A stretch of 64,000 bases of DNA from [Phialemoniopsis] sp. UDSM-2020 (taxonomy: Eukaryota > Ascomycota > Sordariomycetes > Thyridiales > Thyridiaceae). The stretch's first letter is position 1. Each line of letters starts with the position of its first letter. The position numbers were made by a program, and so were the translations under genes. The notes below the pieces were generated by a model. The model did not search any database and was not told the DNA's origin. It worked only from the letters and a program-made list of their open reading frames with translations. The stretch lies in contig JAEILZ010000003.1 of assembly GCA_018873225.1 (NCBI GenBank), forward strand, positions 3,224,001-3,288,000. Direction: 5' to 3'. Shown here in pieces: positions 11,598 to 23,492 of the stretch.

Positions 11598-12723
11598 GAG
11601 CCGAGATATCATGAACACGATACCCCATCTCGTCTGGGCCCCCACGTCGACTCTACCGGAGCAAGATGCGATACTGCCCGACATCCAGTCAAAGTGCGTG
11701 TGTGTATATGCGTGGTCTATTCATCTGTCTATGTGTTCATGCGAGCGAAACAAAACATCGGCCCAATGGGCCCCCGTCGAAACGTAGCCATCCTCCCCCT
11801 CCCACACGCCAACCACCACCACCACCTTCTACTTCTTATTTTCCCCGTGTCCCAAACATAGTAAAGTGTATCATCACATCGTGACCAACATCTCGCACAC
11901 TACACTGCCCCATACGTCCTTTCTTCCCTTCCCGGTATCCCTGTCCGACCGCATAAACCAGCCGTCGATCCCAGTGTCTCGCATGTTCCCGGTCTAGAAG
12001 AACTCCGTTCCCACCAACCCGTCTAGAAACGTCAATAATCCTAGCAATTTTTTTCTTCCTTTGTTCTTCTCTAAGACTCTGTAACTTTTTTTCAGGAGAA
12101 GAATACGATCCTCCCTGATCCCAGTCTTTTCTCTGGAGAGGATGATAAAGAATAAAAACCTCGACAGTGTTTGCCAAGGTTGCCAAGATCGGAATGTAGT
12201 TTTGTACGACACATGATGTTTTGAAAAGAAAAAGAGAATGAACAGACCCAAGACTCGTTAACAAAGGAGGTATTGTAGACAAGAAACCCCTGCAGGACAT
12301 GCTTGTCTGTCCCTTTTCATGCAGAACACCAAAATAAGCAATGAATGAGAGAAAGAGAGGAAGTTTGGGGTCTGAAAGGACAAATGCAAATCAACAAAAA
12401 GAAACGAGATGATACTCTGTGCAACCCTGTTCTTTTCTTTTGCCATGCCCATCCCCGGAAAAGCCTCTAATGCAAAATGCAATCTTATCAAAACACACAA
12501 GACATGACAATGACCGTATATCGTGTGCATACCAAGCCCAAGAGCAATGCACCCAACTCCACACCCACCCCAGGTTTCCCCCTTTCATACATCTTGTTAT
12601 GGTCATAAAATGGAATTCGTAAGAAACACAAAGCTCATTGGGCGTATCCAATTGCCCAACGTACCAGTAGCTGAATCCCCCAGCCAGCCACCCGGCTCTT
12701 GGTCAGGGGCAAGGCCCCCCAGC
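11598..12723. other. convergent intergenic region between trm9 and the Myb gene
   Basis: The region contains 3' untranslated sequence of two converging genes and is AT-rich between 12000 and 12600. Short frames on both strands show no domain. No gene supported. Confidence 0.45.
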
Positions 12724-14071
12724 TCAGTATCGAGACACAGAAGGCTCTCCCACGTCATCGTACCGGGGGTCAAAGTGCCGCCGCCGCGGCTCGCGGTAGC
12801 TCTGCTCGGGACTCGCCCTCCTCTTGGCACCGGCGGGCTCGTAGCTCGGGTAAGCCATGCCGGGGAACGGCGGCACGGGGCTAGTGCTCTGGCTATGGAT
12901 CGGGCTGGCGCTCGGGATGCTCATCGAGTACGCCGGTGTGCTGTACGCGCTGATCCCGGTCGTGAGCTCGGCCACACCGGGTAGCGTCCCGGGTACCTGG
13001 TCGTGCGTCCCGGCCTGGATCGGCGCGAGGCCCGGACCCGTGTGGGTGTAGTACATTGCGTCGTCGGGCTCGGGACCGTAGGGCCCGGTGTCTCGTCGTG
13101 GCGGGGCCGTTCTGCCCCCTGGAATCGTGTAGAGTCCGCCGGGCGTCGGCGGCCCGGAGCTAAGTCGTCCGTATCGGGGGGCCGGGGCGGCGCCGCCGCT
13201 GTAGGACTGGGAGTGGTGGTGGCCGCGCGACGGCGATGTTCGGTAGTGAGGGTGCGGCACCTCCATGTTCGCTGCCGTCAGCGAGAAGGGGACCACGCCG
13301 GCCCGCCGAGCCATATCCGACTCCCCCAGTTGCCAGTGCATGGCCTCGGCAGCGCGCCAGGGCACTTGCATCTCCTCGGCCACTTTTGCCCACATCTCGG
13401 GTTTGAACCTGTCCATGTCACCGGTTAGTTTGATTAGTCTTTCAAGTACGAGCAAGCCGACGGGTGTATGTACACATCTCTAAAGGTTACAGTTGCTTGC
13501 TGGCAAAGGATTACAAAGAAAAGACTTACCTCTCATAAAGCCGTGCAAGCTTGTTCTTGCGGTCCTCGTCCCACTCACTGCGTCTCTCGAGATAGTTCTG
13601 GTAGTGGAGCCGGCAACTGATGGCACTGCGGCCGGGCAGTCTCTTTGAGATGTCCTCCCATTTCATACCGCTGCCTCGAAGCTCGATGATCAGTGCATCC
13701 TCCTCAGGGGACCACTTGCTTTGCTTCTTGGCTGGGGCGTCGGCCGAGTGTGGCGGCATCGCTCGCTTGCCCGTAAGCCCCCCAGGGCGAATCCCCAGAG
13801 GAAGACTAGGAGTGGGGGCTAGGATGGTAGGATTGTGTGCTGGAGCGGAAGAAGAGCGTTCCTGGAGCGGGTTAGGTCCAAGGAGGCTCGGATAGGAGTA
13901 AGTTGAGCTGGACGCGGGTTGAGTAGTAGTGTCGGATGGGTGCCCTTGGGACCCCGTCGAGTCTGATCGTTTCAGGAGGGAGGCGATATCCACGGTGTCG
14001 GTGTTGTTCCCTTTGCTGGCTGGGAGCTGCCAAAGTCCATCTATTGACGTGTCTGCATCCGCCTCTCGTGC
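12724..14071 (-). CDS. Myb/SANT-domain DNA-binding protein (5' end unresolved)
   Basis: Probable nuclear DNA-binding protein with two adjacent Myb-type repeats. The first reads SKWSPEEDALIIELRGSG...GRSAISCRLHYQNYLE. The second continues as EWDEDRKNKLARLYER, across an intron (13529-13409, CTAAC branch site), into FKPEMWAKVAEEM and WRAAEAMHWQLG. The known exons are 14071-13530 and 13408-12724. The C-terminal half is low-complexity Pro/Ser/Tyr-rich. The open frame extends upstream to a stop at 14072-14074 and reads DGLWQLPASKG...DTVDIASLLKR without an ATG. A further 5' exon, probably joined near 14052, is therefore likely. Starting at the GTG near 13993 would be unusual. Target genes are unknown. 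Confidence 0.75.
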
Positions 14072-16221
14072 TCACGCCTCTGCTTCTATGTATCCGGACA
14101 GAAACAGGAGAGGCGGTCAAGGGCCTGGCAGGGCTAACCCGTTGCCAATTCCCGCCACCCTGCCGTAAGAGCACCAAGGGATTGAGAGGAGAGTGTCTTC
14201 TCGCACCTGACCACCGTACGGCCCCCGGGGAGTTATCTGTCAAACCAGAAGGCGGATGCAAGTAAGATGGCGCGTGCCTATATGCAGGGGCCACTGCAGA
14301 GTGGCGCCGTGATCAAAAGAGCCTTTCACAATGCTCTACCAATCGACAGGCAGGCTCCTGTGATGTCCGAGAAGAGCCTCCGGCAGGTCTGGCTGTCATA
14401 GGACGGCACTGGCGTTGGTCTCCGCTGTGGTCCCGAAGAGCAGGGTATGTATCCCCTTCCCGCCGCTGAAGATCGGGGATTCGTGTAGGTGAAATAGTAA
14501 AGAAGCCTTGTAATTGGCGAGTTGTGAGATCACGCAGGCCAATGATCGAGTAAGGTTGTTTTTGTAGTTGAAGCAAGTGTAAGTCGGTCAGTCAAGCCTC
14601 TCAAGTACGTCTGCGGAGGGAGCAGACTCTTCCATAGTCATGTAGTGTCTAACTACGAGTATTTAAAGGGGCCAAGGGCAGGAACAAGGGCAGCCAGCTG
14701 TCATATGAAGATGCGTGCCCGAGATCTTGTTGTTGGGGTGTCCAGGCGAAACCGACTGCGGTCGAAGCCCAGAGAAACGCCTTCGTGACGAGGCGGAGAA
14801 GGCTTTGGGTGTGGGCAAGGAACTAAAACAAATCCAGAGAAACAGTGACATCAATGGCCCTGGGAGTAATGATCTTTAAGAATGATATACTTGTCCAAAG
14901 CAAGTAGAGGTACGTAGGGTGCTGCACCAGCCAGCAGGTCAGGCCAGCAGGACAGGGGGAGGGGGGTGGGTGAGGTGAGTGAGCCGTACAGCCAGGATGT
15001 GGAGTCTGGGAGACAAGTGTGTATATGTGCATTATATGTGAGTTGTATGTGCTGTGGGTTTAGATTGTCGGTGCCCTGCCCTATAATAAGAAGTCCATAT
15101 GCGTATTATCAACGAGGACGACTCGGTGAGAGGGTTGCACTTTAAGATTTGGTGCTAGAGCCAGTTGGGCCATCAGCGTTGTACTGGGGGATCTCGCGAG
15201 GAAGAACCTCAGACACACATGTTCAACGATCGAACATCTCGTGAACGAAAAGACGCTCCGGTACCAAGTGTTTGGCAGCAACCAGACAAGAAAAACGAGG
15301 AACAGCAATGCCTGACTGAGCAAAACAGGGCGAGCGTACAATTCCCACGCCCCTACCTTTAGCACTTTGAATCGGACGCAAGCGACACGCCCTCCCGCAT
15401 ATCGACATTCATGGAATCGTATGGGGGCCCTTCTGGGATGGGCAGTGTAGCAGGGAGAAGACGTAGGTGCTTGTTGGCACGCAGGTGTATTCATAATGGC
15501 CTCCGCGGGCATGGCGAGGGCATGGCCACAATTCCATGCATCCTTCCAGTCCAACTCTACCTATGTACAGACGGTGACTTCAACGGCTCTGTCTGGTGAA
15601 CTCTGCTCGGCTAACTGCCGCCGATGCAGGTCCTGGACCGCGCATCCCGGCCTCGAGGAAGGTGTGCGTCGTGGCCCAAGACACCGCTAAAGAGATGACA
15701 TCCAGTGAACAACTCCTCAGTGAATGGAGTCAAAGGCCGTGGCATCAAAGGATTTGTGGGTGTGGCCCGAGAGATCAGGCCTGGCCTGGTCTTTCGGAGA
15801 GTTTCAGGGTTCGCAGGCAGTGTGACAATTCACCACCGCTGCCCAAGCCATGATGCAAGAGGTCGCATCCGCGGGTTCGGCATCAAGCGTCGACAGACAG
15901 GGGCAAACACAACCTTGTAGCGTCGAAGATAGTGCCACCAGATCGAGCTGGGATGGTTGAGAGACCTACCTGCAGAATACGGAGTACGTACTGCGCAGAG
16001 ATGGGGAGCGACAGGGGTAGCGAGTGCTGGCAGGGCTAGTAATCCGAATGCATAGCGTGTGGGGATTTTGAAACCGATTTACGTTGAATCAAAGGTAGCC
16101 ATGTCGGTCTCCTCGAAAGACATCGATTTGACGATTTCCCTGCAAGAACTCAAGTCTGATTTGTTTGACGATGGCTCCCACGATGCACTTCTCCGCACAA
16201 ACCAGGGTCGAAGTTCGGTAG

Positions 16222-16491
16222 CAGACGTTCATCGTTCGAACTACAGCATGTGTTTGGTACTTCTCCACCGGCCCGCGTGTGATGATCCAAGCTTTGTTGA
16301 ACTTAAACCATGCCATTATAAACGGCCCTCAACCCGGGAAAACTGTCTGCTTCGTTCCGTGGGTCAATTCGGACGGAACCGTAGCTGGAACTTGGACCTT
16401 GACACGAGCCTCCTCCAGTCTCAAACGGAGCCTGACCGTTACAGATCAAGTATTTGGGAATGTAGTGACTCTTCGATTCGATTCGAAATAA
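16222..16491 (+). pseudogene. coding-like fragment, possibly a gene relic
   Basis: An open frame of about 90 codons ends at a TAA. It reads like a folded domain with alternating hydrophobic strands (for example VCFVPWVNSDGTVAGTWTL and VFGNVVTLRFDS near the end). No start codon fits, because a stop precedes it at 16219-16221. A second coding-like stretch starting at the ATG at 16101 is in another frame immediately upstream, and the gap is too short for an intron. This suggests a frameshifted relic, but an unannotated exon is possible. I do not recognise the family. Confidence 0.2.
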
Positions 16492-16557
16492 GTGTAGCCA
16501 CGAGCTTGTTTCCAAGGGCTTGATTTCTGCTGAGCCTCTTCATGCCTGAGCCCCCCG

Positions 16558-16770
16558 TCACTCACTCTCAGGTGCATGGCTCCCCATGTCGGGCATAAGG
16601 TTTGGTTCAGGAACTGGTGGTGCTGCGACAGGGATTGTCAACGTATCGTAGATTTGCTTGATCAGTCCTGCAAGGCGCCCGATCGGGGCTGTAAGAAGAC
16701 TGGTAGAGAAGCAGAATGCATTGTCTGTGCGCAGCCAGGTCTTGCCATCGGACTGTGCATCATACAGCAA
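16558..16770 (-). pseudogene. coding-like fragment on the minus strand, unresolved
   Basis: The frame contains DGKTWLRTDNAFCFSTS and APIGRLAGLIKQIYDTL and ends at a normal stop. The preceding stretch (16910-16770) reads SHWVDFSINKALERALNAF in a different frame. I found no splice pair that joins them in phase. It may be a decayed gene or a gene with an exon I could not place. Product unknown. Confidence 0.2.
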
Positions 16771-18164
16771 TCGTCAGACGAAAGCCGTCCACCATGATCA
16801 GCCGGATAACACTGAAAGGCATTCAACGCCCTTTCCAGTGCTTTATTGATGCTGAAATCGACCCAATGGCTTACGGACACATTTGCTTTGACCGTCGGTG
16901 CCTGGACCATCTGGGCTGAGCCAAGTGTGATGAAGTGGCGGTCAAGTCTGCCAACCTCCCGTCATATCCAGAACAGGTTCAGGGTTGTCCATTGCAGCCA
17001 TGGATCCAGGATGCATATGGGTATTTGAGGTATTGATATGATGTGTCAAATATAAATTGCCTACTCATAGTGCTGTGGTCGCGATGGCATTGCCGCAGTG
17101 ACACAAGCCGTTGAGGAGTGATGTCCGAGACGATATAATGTGTTTGGTTTCCTTTCTTTTTCGATACTCGGACACCGTGAAATCCCTCCTACAGGAGTGA
17201 TAGGTGCACTTTGCGGTAGTCACCTCGAAGCAACAAGCCTCTATCTCTGACAGAAGGTAGTCGGTGTAGGAAATGAATTGTTCTCGAGCGCCCAACATGT
17301 CTGGCCATTGTGAACATTGCTTTTGTCCTGCTGTCTGTTTGATTGGCAAGATACTAAGCCACCCACACTTATTCTACCGCTAGATTTGCAGCTGCGAGTG
17401 CCGCTCTTGAGGAGGTCATCCAGATGTGGTGTGTTCCGCTGCTGGCGTTGCAGCGACCGACTGTCCATAGACGCACTGCTGCATATTAGTCAGGATGACA
17501 TTGTTTCCGACTTCCGAAGTATCCTCACTGCAAACAGACGCATCGAACTGTTGCCCCGATCTTGTAAGTCAGCAATGTCATCCATGGGCCATGGATCAGA
17601 TTCGTTGCCTTCTATGTCAAAGACAGGCCTGCTCCGCCTCGTCACTGAGTTCACTTGTAGAAACGCAAAACTGTGTTCAGTCATACTAGATACTTGGCTG
17701 GAGCACGTCCCAGTATACACGCCCAGCGGCCTTCCATGAAGCACATGCGTTCTTACACGTTCAACCGCCATCGCCAGCCCTATTCGAGACATGGTCATGG
17801 AGGTAAGCATGCGACACTGAGAGCTAGTGCCACGACTGAAAAGGCTCAGGCCTCAACGGATTCCGGGGTGACCGGTCAAGCGGTCAACTTTGACAGTCGA
17901 TAGATGCACACCACAGAGCCAGCAAGATGGAAAAACCTGGTTCTGGGTGCGATGGTGCCGCCCTCGACACATCCCTCTAGGAAGTGTACAATTACGAAAC
18001 GGTACCAAGGGGGTTCGCGTAAGAACCCAATGTGGCGGTGAGGGCAAGGATTGACATCTCGGGTAGCAAGGATGCAAGTCATCTCAAGTAACAAACAAAC
18101 CCAACTTTGCAGGCAGTGGTAGAACGTATCGACCCGTGCCTGGACGGGGGATGCGGGACATGTA

Positions 18165-18192
18165 TGTGTGTGTGTGAGAGAGAGAGAGAGAG
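18165..18192. repeat. (GT)n(GA)n microsatellite
   Basis: A short GT run passes directly into a GA run in gene-free DNA. Confidence 0.9.
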
Positions 18193-19139
18193 TTAGAGGC
18201 AGTCGTGAAGACCGCAATGTCAGTGGCCGACGGTGATCAACAAGACAACAATAGTTTGGGTTGTTGAAGCCAGGATGGATCGCTGGGTTTCTGCGAGCTG
18301 GCGCAGCCAGCCGTGATGTTTCCGATCGGTTTCCCTTTGCGACGAGATGCCTTGCTTGCTGGAGAAAGCCGACTGTTTGGCGGGATTTTGGTGTTGCCCA
18401 ATGACATTATGCGTCCGGCGTCGATCCGGGCGCCTTGAATTTCGTAATTTGAGTTTCTATCACTCTGGCAGAAGCCCTGCTGTAGTGAGAGCTGAGATCA
18501 GCAAATAGGGAGTCGAGGGTGCCTGTGCGGTGAGCCCCTCGTGTTGGACGGCAGATCATGCCGAGTGATGCGTGTCATCCTGTGTTCCCGGGATGTCCAT
18601 TGCAGCGGTGCCAGATTTTGACCATCAAGACGGGAGGCGACAGATTCGACGCCCATGTTTGTTTGTGCTCCTTGCCTTTCCAGTAACGTTGGCAACATGC
18701 ATCGCCGAAGAGACACATTGGTGCTGCTCTAGCGACGGTTTTTGCGGTGACACACCTGCTCATCATTTTTTTTTTTGAACTGCGCATGTCCAATCCATGG
18801 TTCTATTCCGAGTCTTGTTGGTAAACTTAGAAGATGACAAGCCAGAGGTGAGTTGATGGTCGCGGCAGGAGTGGAGGGGCAACTTCCTGAAAACTAACTA
18901 CCCTGTACCTAGGCCAGCACTGCCCATTGGTCGACCAGTTGTGGTAAAGGTACCACAAAATTTTGGTTGCCTTCATCAAGAAGACCCCTCCGGCTCTGTT
19001 TGTCTTGGGAGGAAAGTAGACTCAAAACTAGCACGGCAGGCAACGAGATATCTTCATCTTCCAGATCTACCACCCTTCGAATCTTACTCTCTCCCGTATA
19101 CTTTTGAGCAGTCACCTAGTCCGGCTTCAACCTTGCACC

Positions 19140-19929
19140 ATGGCTGACGTGCCATTACTAATTATATCCGAGAATGCCTCATCCGAGAGACGCATAACGC
19201 CTTCATGGTCAATAAGTCACTTGAGGTCAAGGCTTGAGCCTATCACCGGCATCCCGCCTTCCTTCCAGCGGCTCTTTCTGAAGAGCACCGGTCAGGAGAA
19301 GACTCCCATTGATGCAGCAGACGAGGATGCCGTGCAAATAGGCGCTTTTAACCTCTCACCATATGCAGAGCTTCATGTAAGTTAATGGCAAGCAAACATC
19401 CACGAACCAGGAAAAGAGCAAATAAACTCATGCAAACAAGGTCATCGATACACGCCCGCCAGGTGCCCGGCCTAACTTCACCGACACCTCTGGCGTAGAC
19501 AAGTATGTGATGCCCGAGGATGAGTACGAGAAGAAGACGGACTCTGTGCTCGCATGGAAGAAGGCTCAAAAATTGGGACGCTTCGACCCCAACGCCCCCA
19601 GTCTGGAGCAGGCCAAGATTGCCTCCTTTGCCCGAGAGGTCGAATCTCGGGGCATCGCAGTCGGCAAGCGGTGTCGCGTCGGAGGCGACGATACGAGAAG
19701 GGGCGAAGTCAAGTACGTCGGCGAGGTCAAAGAGATCCCCGGCGGCCTCGGTGCCTGGGTCGGAGTTCAGCTGGACGAGCCGGTCGGCAAGAACGATGGA
19801 AGCATCGGCGAAGCTCGATACTGGGGAGAGCCGTCACCACTCAAGCACGGCGTCTTCGTCAGGCCGGAGAGGGTCGAAGCTGGTGATTACCCTGCCATGG
19901 ACGACCTGGAGGACATGGAAGAGATCTAG
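19140..19929 (+). CDS. tubulin-folding cofactor B (UBL + CAP-Gly)
   Basis: Homologue of TBCB/Alp11, which works with cofactor E in alpha-tubulin folding and in heterodimer dissociation in the cytosol. Two exons, 19140-19376 and 19441-19929, give 241 residues, close to the family's usual length. Exon 1 is a ubiquitin-like domain (about residues 1-79). The C-terminal half is a CAP-Gly domain: GKRCRVGGDD, EIPGGLGAWVGVQLDEP, then GKNDGSIG, the hallmark Gly-Lys-Asn-Asp-Gly loop, and HGVFVRPERV. The protein ends in DMEEI, an acidic-Ile tail like those that bind CAP-Gly domains. The start lies in a CACCATGG context. The 64-nt intron falls exactly between the two domains. Confidence 0.93.
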
Positions 19930-21806
19930 ACGGACATGTCAACTACCATTCTAAAGACCTAGAATATCGATTAGCATCTTCTTCTCACCCTTTGAAAAGG
20001 AATGCACCTCAAGATCACAATGTTTGACAAGTATCAAGAAAAGACACAATGACAGCTGACGTAAATGAGGAGACTCCGGGTCGTTCGAGGCTCAACAATG
20101 AGATGGCTTTCTGGCCCAAGGTTTCAATGACTGTGACCCGTGACAGAACTACCTGGTGTCTACAATCGAGGCGGTGGAATACACGACAACATTGGGTATT
20201 GCTCGTCTGCCCGATTGGGTGCTCTCACACAACGCCTTGACTCCTCTACTTAAGTAAGCATAAAAGGGTCTGGCATCTGAGACGCGAGCTGATGATCTCC
20301 AAGCGGAAGAAGTGGCCGAGCCCATATTTCTAGCATTGTAAATCTCCGAAATCGACAATTGATCTGGCCGATGTGAGAAGGAAACATTGTTTAGTGGAAT
20401 TTTTGGTCGCAAATCAAGAAGGCAGTCCTCGTCCTTGAGCCCTGGTGTTTGGATGAGAGTGAACATGATCCAGCCAATCCTAGACTCCCAGATCACGCTT
20501 CGACTACTTGAATTTACAAACGTGTTATGGGACCTGGAGATCAAACAGCTGGTCTCAGACCCCAGTTCTTCTTGGCTCCAAGGCTGGCGTTGCAAGCAAG
20601 CACTCGCTGATGACAACCACGGTAGAGACCCGACATGTGTGCGACGGGCGGGCGAGTTACCGAATGGCTTGTGGCAAGCTGGTTGGTAGCGATGATGCAT
20701 GATGGATGGTCAGCTCAGTCCCAAAACCTGTGACACAGCGCCTCTGACAGGTGGCTGCTTTAACTAATCACTGCCGCTAAAACAGGTTTGGTGTCTCATC
20801 CCGCAGCCCCAAAACACCGCTTCCAGTGTCCAGGCGGTCATTGGCGTCTCGGATCCGTGCATCAACCACCCTTTTCCTCAAGAATTCCATTACTTTGTTC
20901 TCTCGGTTATCGAATCCGTGTATCCTCCGCGAGATCTGGGGTCTGGATCCCGGCACAAGTCTTTTGTACTCGCCCCCTCCGCCTTTGCATTTTCAGCTGT
21001 CAGTAGCTTCTTGGTGTTTTGTCTACCTAGACGACTAAATGGCGAGGTGGCACACTTCCTTCAGATTGGCCCATTGACTCTGCCAAGGCTTGTCGTATAG
21101 GTTGGCATTTGCGTATCTGTTTGGGATCAATGTACCGGTATGCCAACTCAGGGCGCTATGAATCCTGCTGCAAAACTGGCGGAGGCCGAGTGAGGGACAA
21201 GGAGCACCCCCGGCATGTGCGGCAGCGACCTGATAGCCTAACGTCTCCTCATTCCTAGTGCTCTTGGTGCTCTTAGCGCTCCCCCGCTATAGAGTACCTG
21301 TGCTGGCGCACCCTTCATGCGCTGTATCCCAAGTACCGCCCTTGCTTGGCTCTTGGCATCCGCAGCTACCGAGCACGTTAGATCATTGATAGAGTGATCC
21401 CCCCATCCTCTCCCGGAAGCACGCGGCCCACGCACCAAACAGTCAGCCAACTTTCCTGCCATGACCTCCACCCTTGCCCATGCCGCTCTCTGCCCTTGAC
21501 CTTTGCGCATACTCTTATTGACGATCAAGACGCCAACCCAGAGAAGCCGAAGCTCATGTGTTGGCATCCGGATTGAGATGTTACATCCCCGGTGGGAGAC
21601 CGTCCTGCCAAACATTGAGCCCTGTCGGTCCAACGCTTGTCTTTGTTCGTTTCCAATCACCACCGCCGCCGCCGCCGCCGTCTTCATTACTTCCATCCGC
21701 CCATTCCCACCTTCTCCACACCCGCAGACGCAATCACTTCTTCCAGAAATTGTTCTAGACTCCTAACCATCGCGACGTCGACCGTCGCTGGTGCGGGTAA
21801 TAGAGG
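19930..21806. other. intergenic region
   Basis: A minus-strand frame of 183 codons (20149-20700) and an opposing plus frame show no domain, and neither looks convincingly coding. A (CCG)n run at 21661-21681 lies in the leader of the RING-H2 gene. No RNA gene or repeat family recognised. Confidence 0.4.
21661..21681. repeat. (CCG)n microsatellite in the RING-H2 gene leader
   Basis: Six consecutive trinucleotide units about 125 bases upstream of the start codon. Confidence 0.8.
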
Positions 21807-23492
21807 ATGGCCTCCATGTTGATGGCGCTCACGAGCGCCCTCTCCGTCGTCTCAGTTGCGGCTCAGACGGCTTCAATCGCCCCGCTCGAGGATGCCCCGT
21901 CATGGCAGAAGGACTCGGCGATGTCGCTTTTCATGACCGCGCCTGGTGCCAACATCGTCCCTTTAACCTACAACATCTACCCGCTGACGCGTGAAGTGGG
22001 ACTTAATACGACCGACGTAGCCCGAACAGTAAGTAGCAGGGCGCACCGAGCATGTCACATATCGTAGAATCGACAAACTGACCCGTCGTGTTTCTATGTA
22101 GGCCGTTCACATTCGTGGCAATCTTGTCTCAGCTACACAGACTTCCTATGTCAACATTAACAGTTCCGACTCGGTAGCCTACCTCTGCTGCGACAATCCG
22201 AATTCATCTTTCATCACCCCGAATGTCATGCTGGCTACGCTGATGAACAACAAGCCGAGAGCGATAGTACTGTACAGCATGATCGGCAATTGCTGCTCGC
22301 TACAGGGAGATGGGCTACCTTACAACTCGATTTTCACCATGTCCTCTAGCGGGGAAGCAACGGAAGCGCTCAACATCACGGATTCGGGCGATGGGGTTGT
22401 GCAGGCGTTCATCACAGGCAATGCGACCACTCCTAACCAGGACAGTCAGAACAGCCAGAACGGAAACAATTCGGCTGTCGCCATGAGCATATTGTATAGC
22501 ATCACGGGTCTAATAACATTGTTGTTCCTCGTCATCATCGGGACCGGCGCCATCCGAGCCCACCGATATCCGGAACGATACGGCCCGCGCAGCGCATATG
22601 GTGGCAGACCGAGACAGAGTCGGGCTAGAGGATTGGCTCGAGCAGTACTCGAGACCTTACCCATTGTCAAGTTTGGACAGCCGCAGAACAGCAAGCCAGA
22701 CCCCGCTCTTGAGCTAGAGAGCGCACCGGGCTCGAGGGGAAGGGACGTCGTCCACGATGCTCACCATCTCTCCACCATTCCCGAAGATGCCGAAGCACAG
22801 CCCAAACCCCAGCTGACACCCAAGGGCGTGACTACCGCTGAAGCAGCAGGTGCCGCCGATGGTAATGCCGGTGCGAATGATGATGTCCAGGGTGATGAAC
22901 ACCTGGGCTGCTCAATCTGCACAGAAGACTTCAGTGTTGGCGAGGATGTTCGGGTCCTGCCTTGCGACCACAAGTTCCATCCCCAATGTGTTGACCCGTG
23001 GTTGATGAATGTGTCCGGTACTTGTCCACTCTGGTATGTCTCAACCCGCGCACTCAGTATAAGGCAGCAGACTACTCGAGACTAACTTGATGAAACAGTC
23101 GGCTTGATCTTCGTCCAAGCAAAGAAGATAGTGCTAGCCATAACAGCGCCGAGGACACACAGCACTTACCCCCGCCCCTTGAAGCCGAGGCCGAGAATGA
23201 GGCGGATCGGTCATCCAGTGCAGCGAGGCGTCGCTCGTCTCGCCTGATTGACCTTCACCGCTTGCGCCACGCAACAGCAGAGGAGCGTATTGAGGCTCTT
23301 CGTCGATATCGCTCAGAAGCACAGTCTCAGTCAGCCACAGCGGAGAACGATGACGACCAACGGCGATCGGCTCGGTTAACGAAGCGGCTGCGAGAAAAAT
23401 TCAGAATCCGTACTCGTGCCCAGTCTCCCGGCCGTTCGGGATCAGGATCAAGTCCGGAGGCTGCGGGCACCACCTCCTCGTCCACACGCTAA
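21807..23492 (+). CDS. membrane-anchored RING-H2 E3 ubiquitin ligase (PA-TM-RING type)
   Basis: Predicted E3 ligase of the endomembrane system. Three exons, 21807-22028, 22102-23033 and 23099-23492, give 515 residues. An N-terminal signal peptide (SALSVVSVAAQTASI) leads into a lumenal part with paired Cys (YLCCDNP, IGNCCSLQ) and several Asn-X-Ser/Thr sites, positioned like a protease-associated domain. One TM helix follows (MSILYSITGLITLLFLVII). The cytosolic part carries a RING-H2 finger, CSICTEDF...LPCDHKFHPQCVDPW...CPLC. The last zinc Cys codon is split by intron 2. A basic coiled tail ends the protein. The order (signal, lumenal domain, TM, RING) matches the Tul1/GRAIL-like topology. Substrates are unknown. 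Confidence 0.88.

Larger units (their letters stand above)
14072..19139. other. 5-kb region without an intact gene
   Basis: The first 600 bases probably hold the missing 5' exon and leader of the Myb gene; a TTTAAATA motif near 14660 could be its TATA element. From about 15.4 to 17.9 kb, short coding-like stretches occur in different frames and on both strands, but no continuous gene can be assembled with normal introns. A GT/GA microsatellite lies at 18165-18192. The last few hundred bases are the promoter of the tubulin cofactor gene. Confidence 0.4.

Noticed and set aside
20149..20700. 183-codon minus-strand frame
   Set aside because: An opposing plus frame is equally good, and neither has family features.
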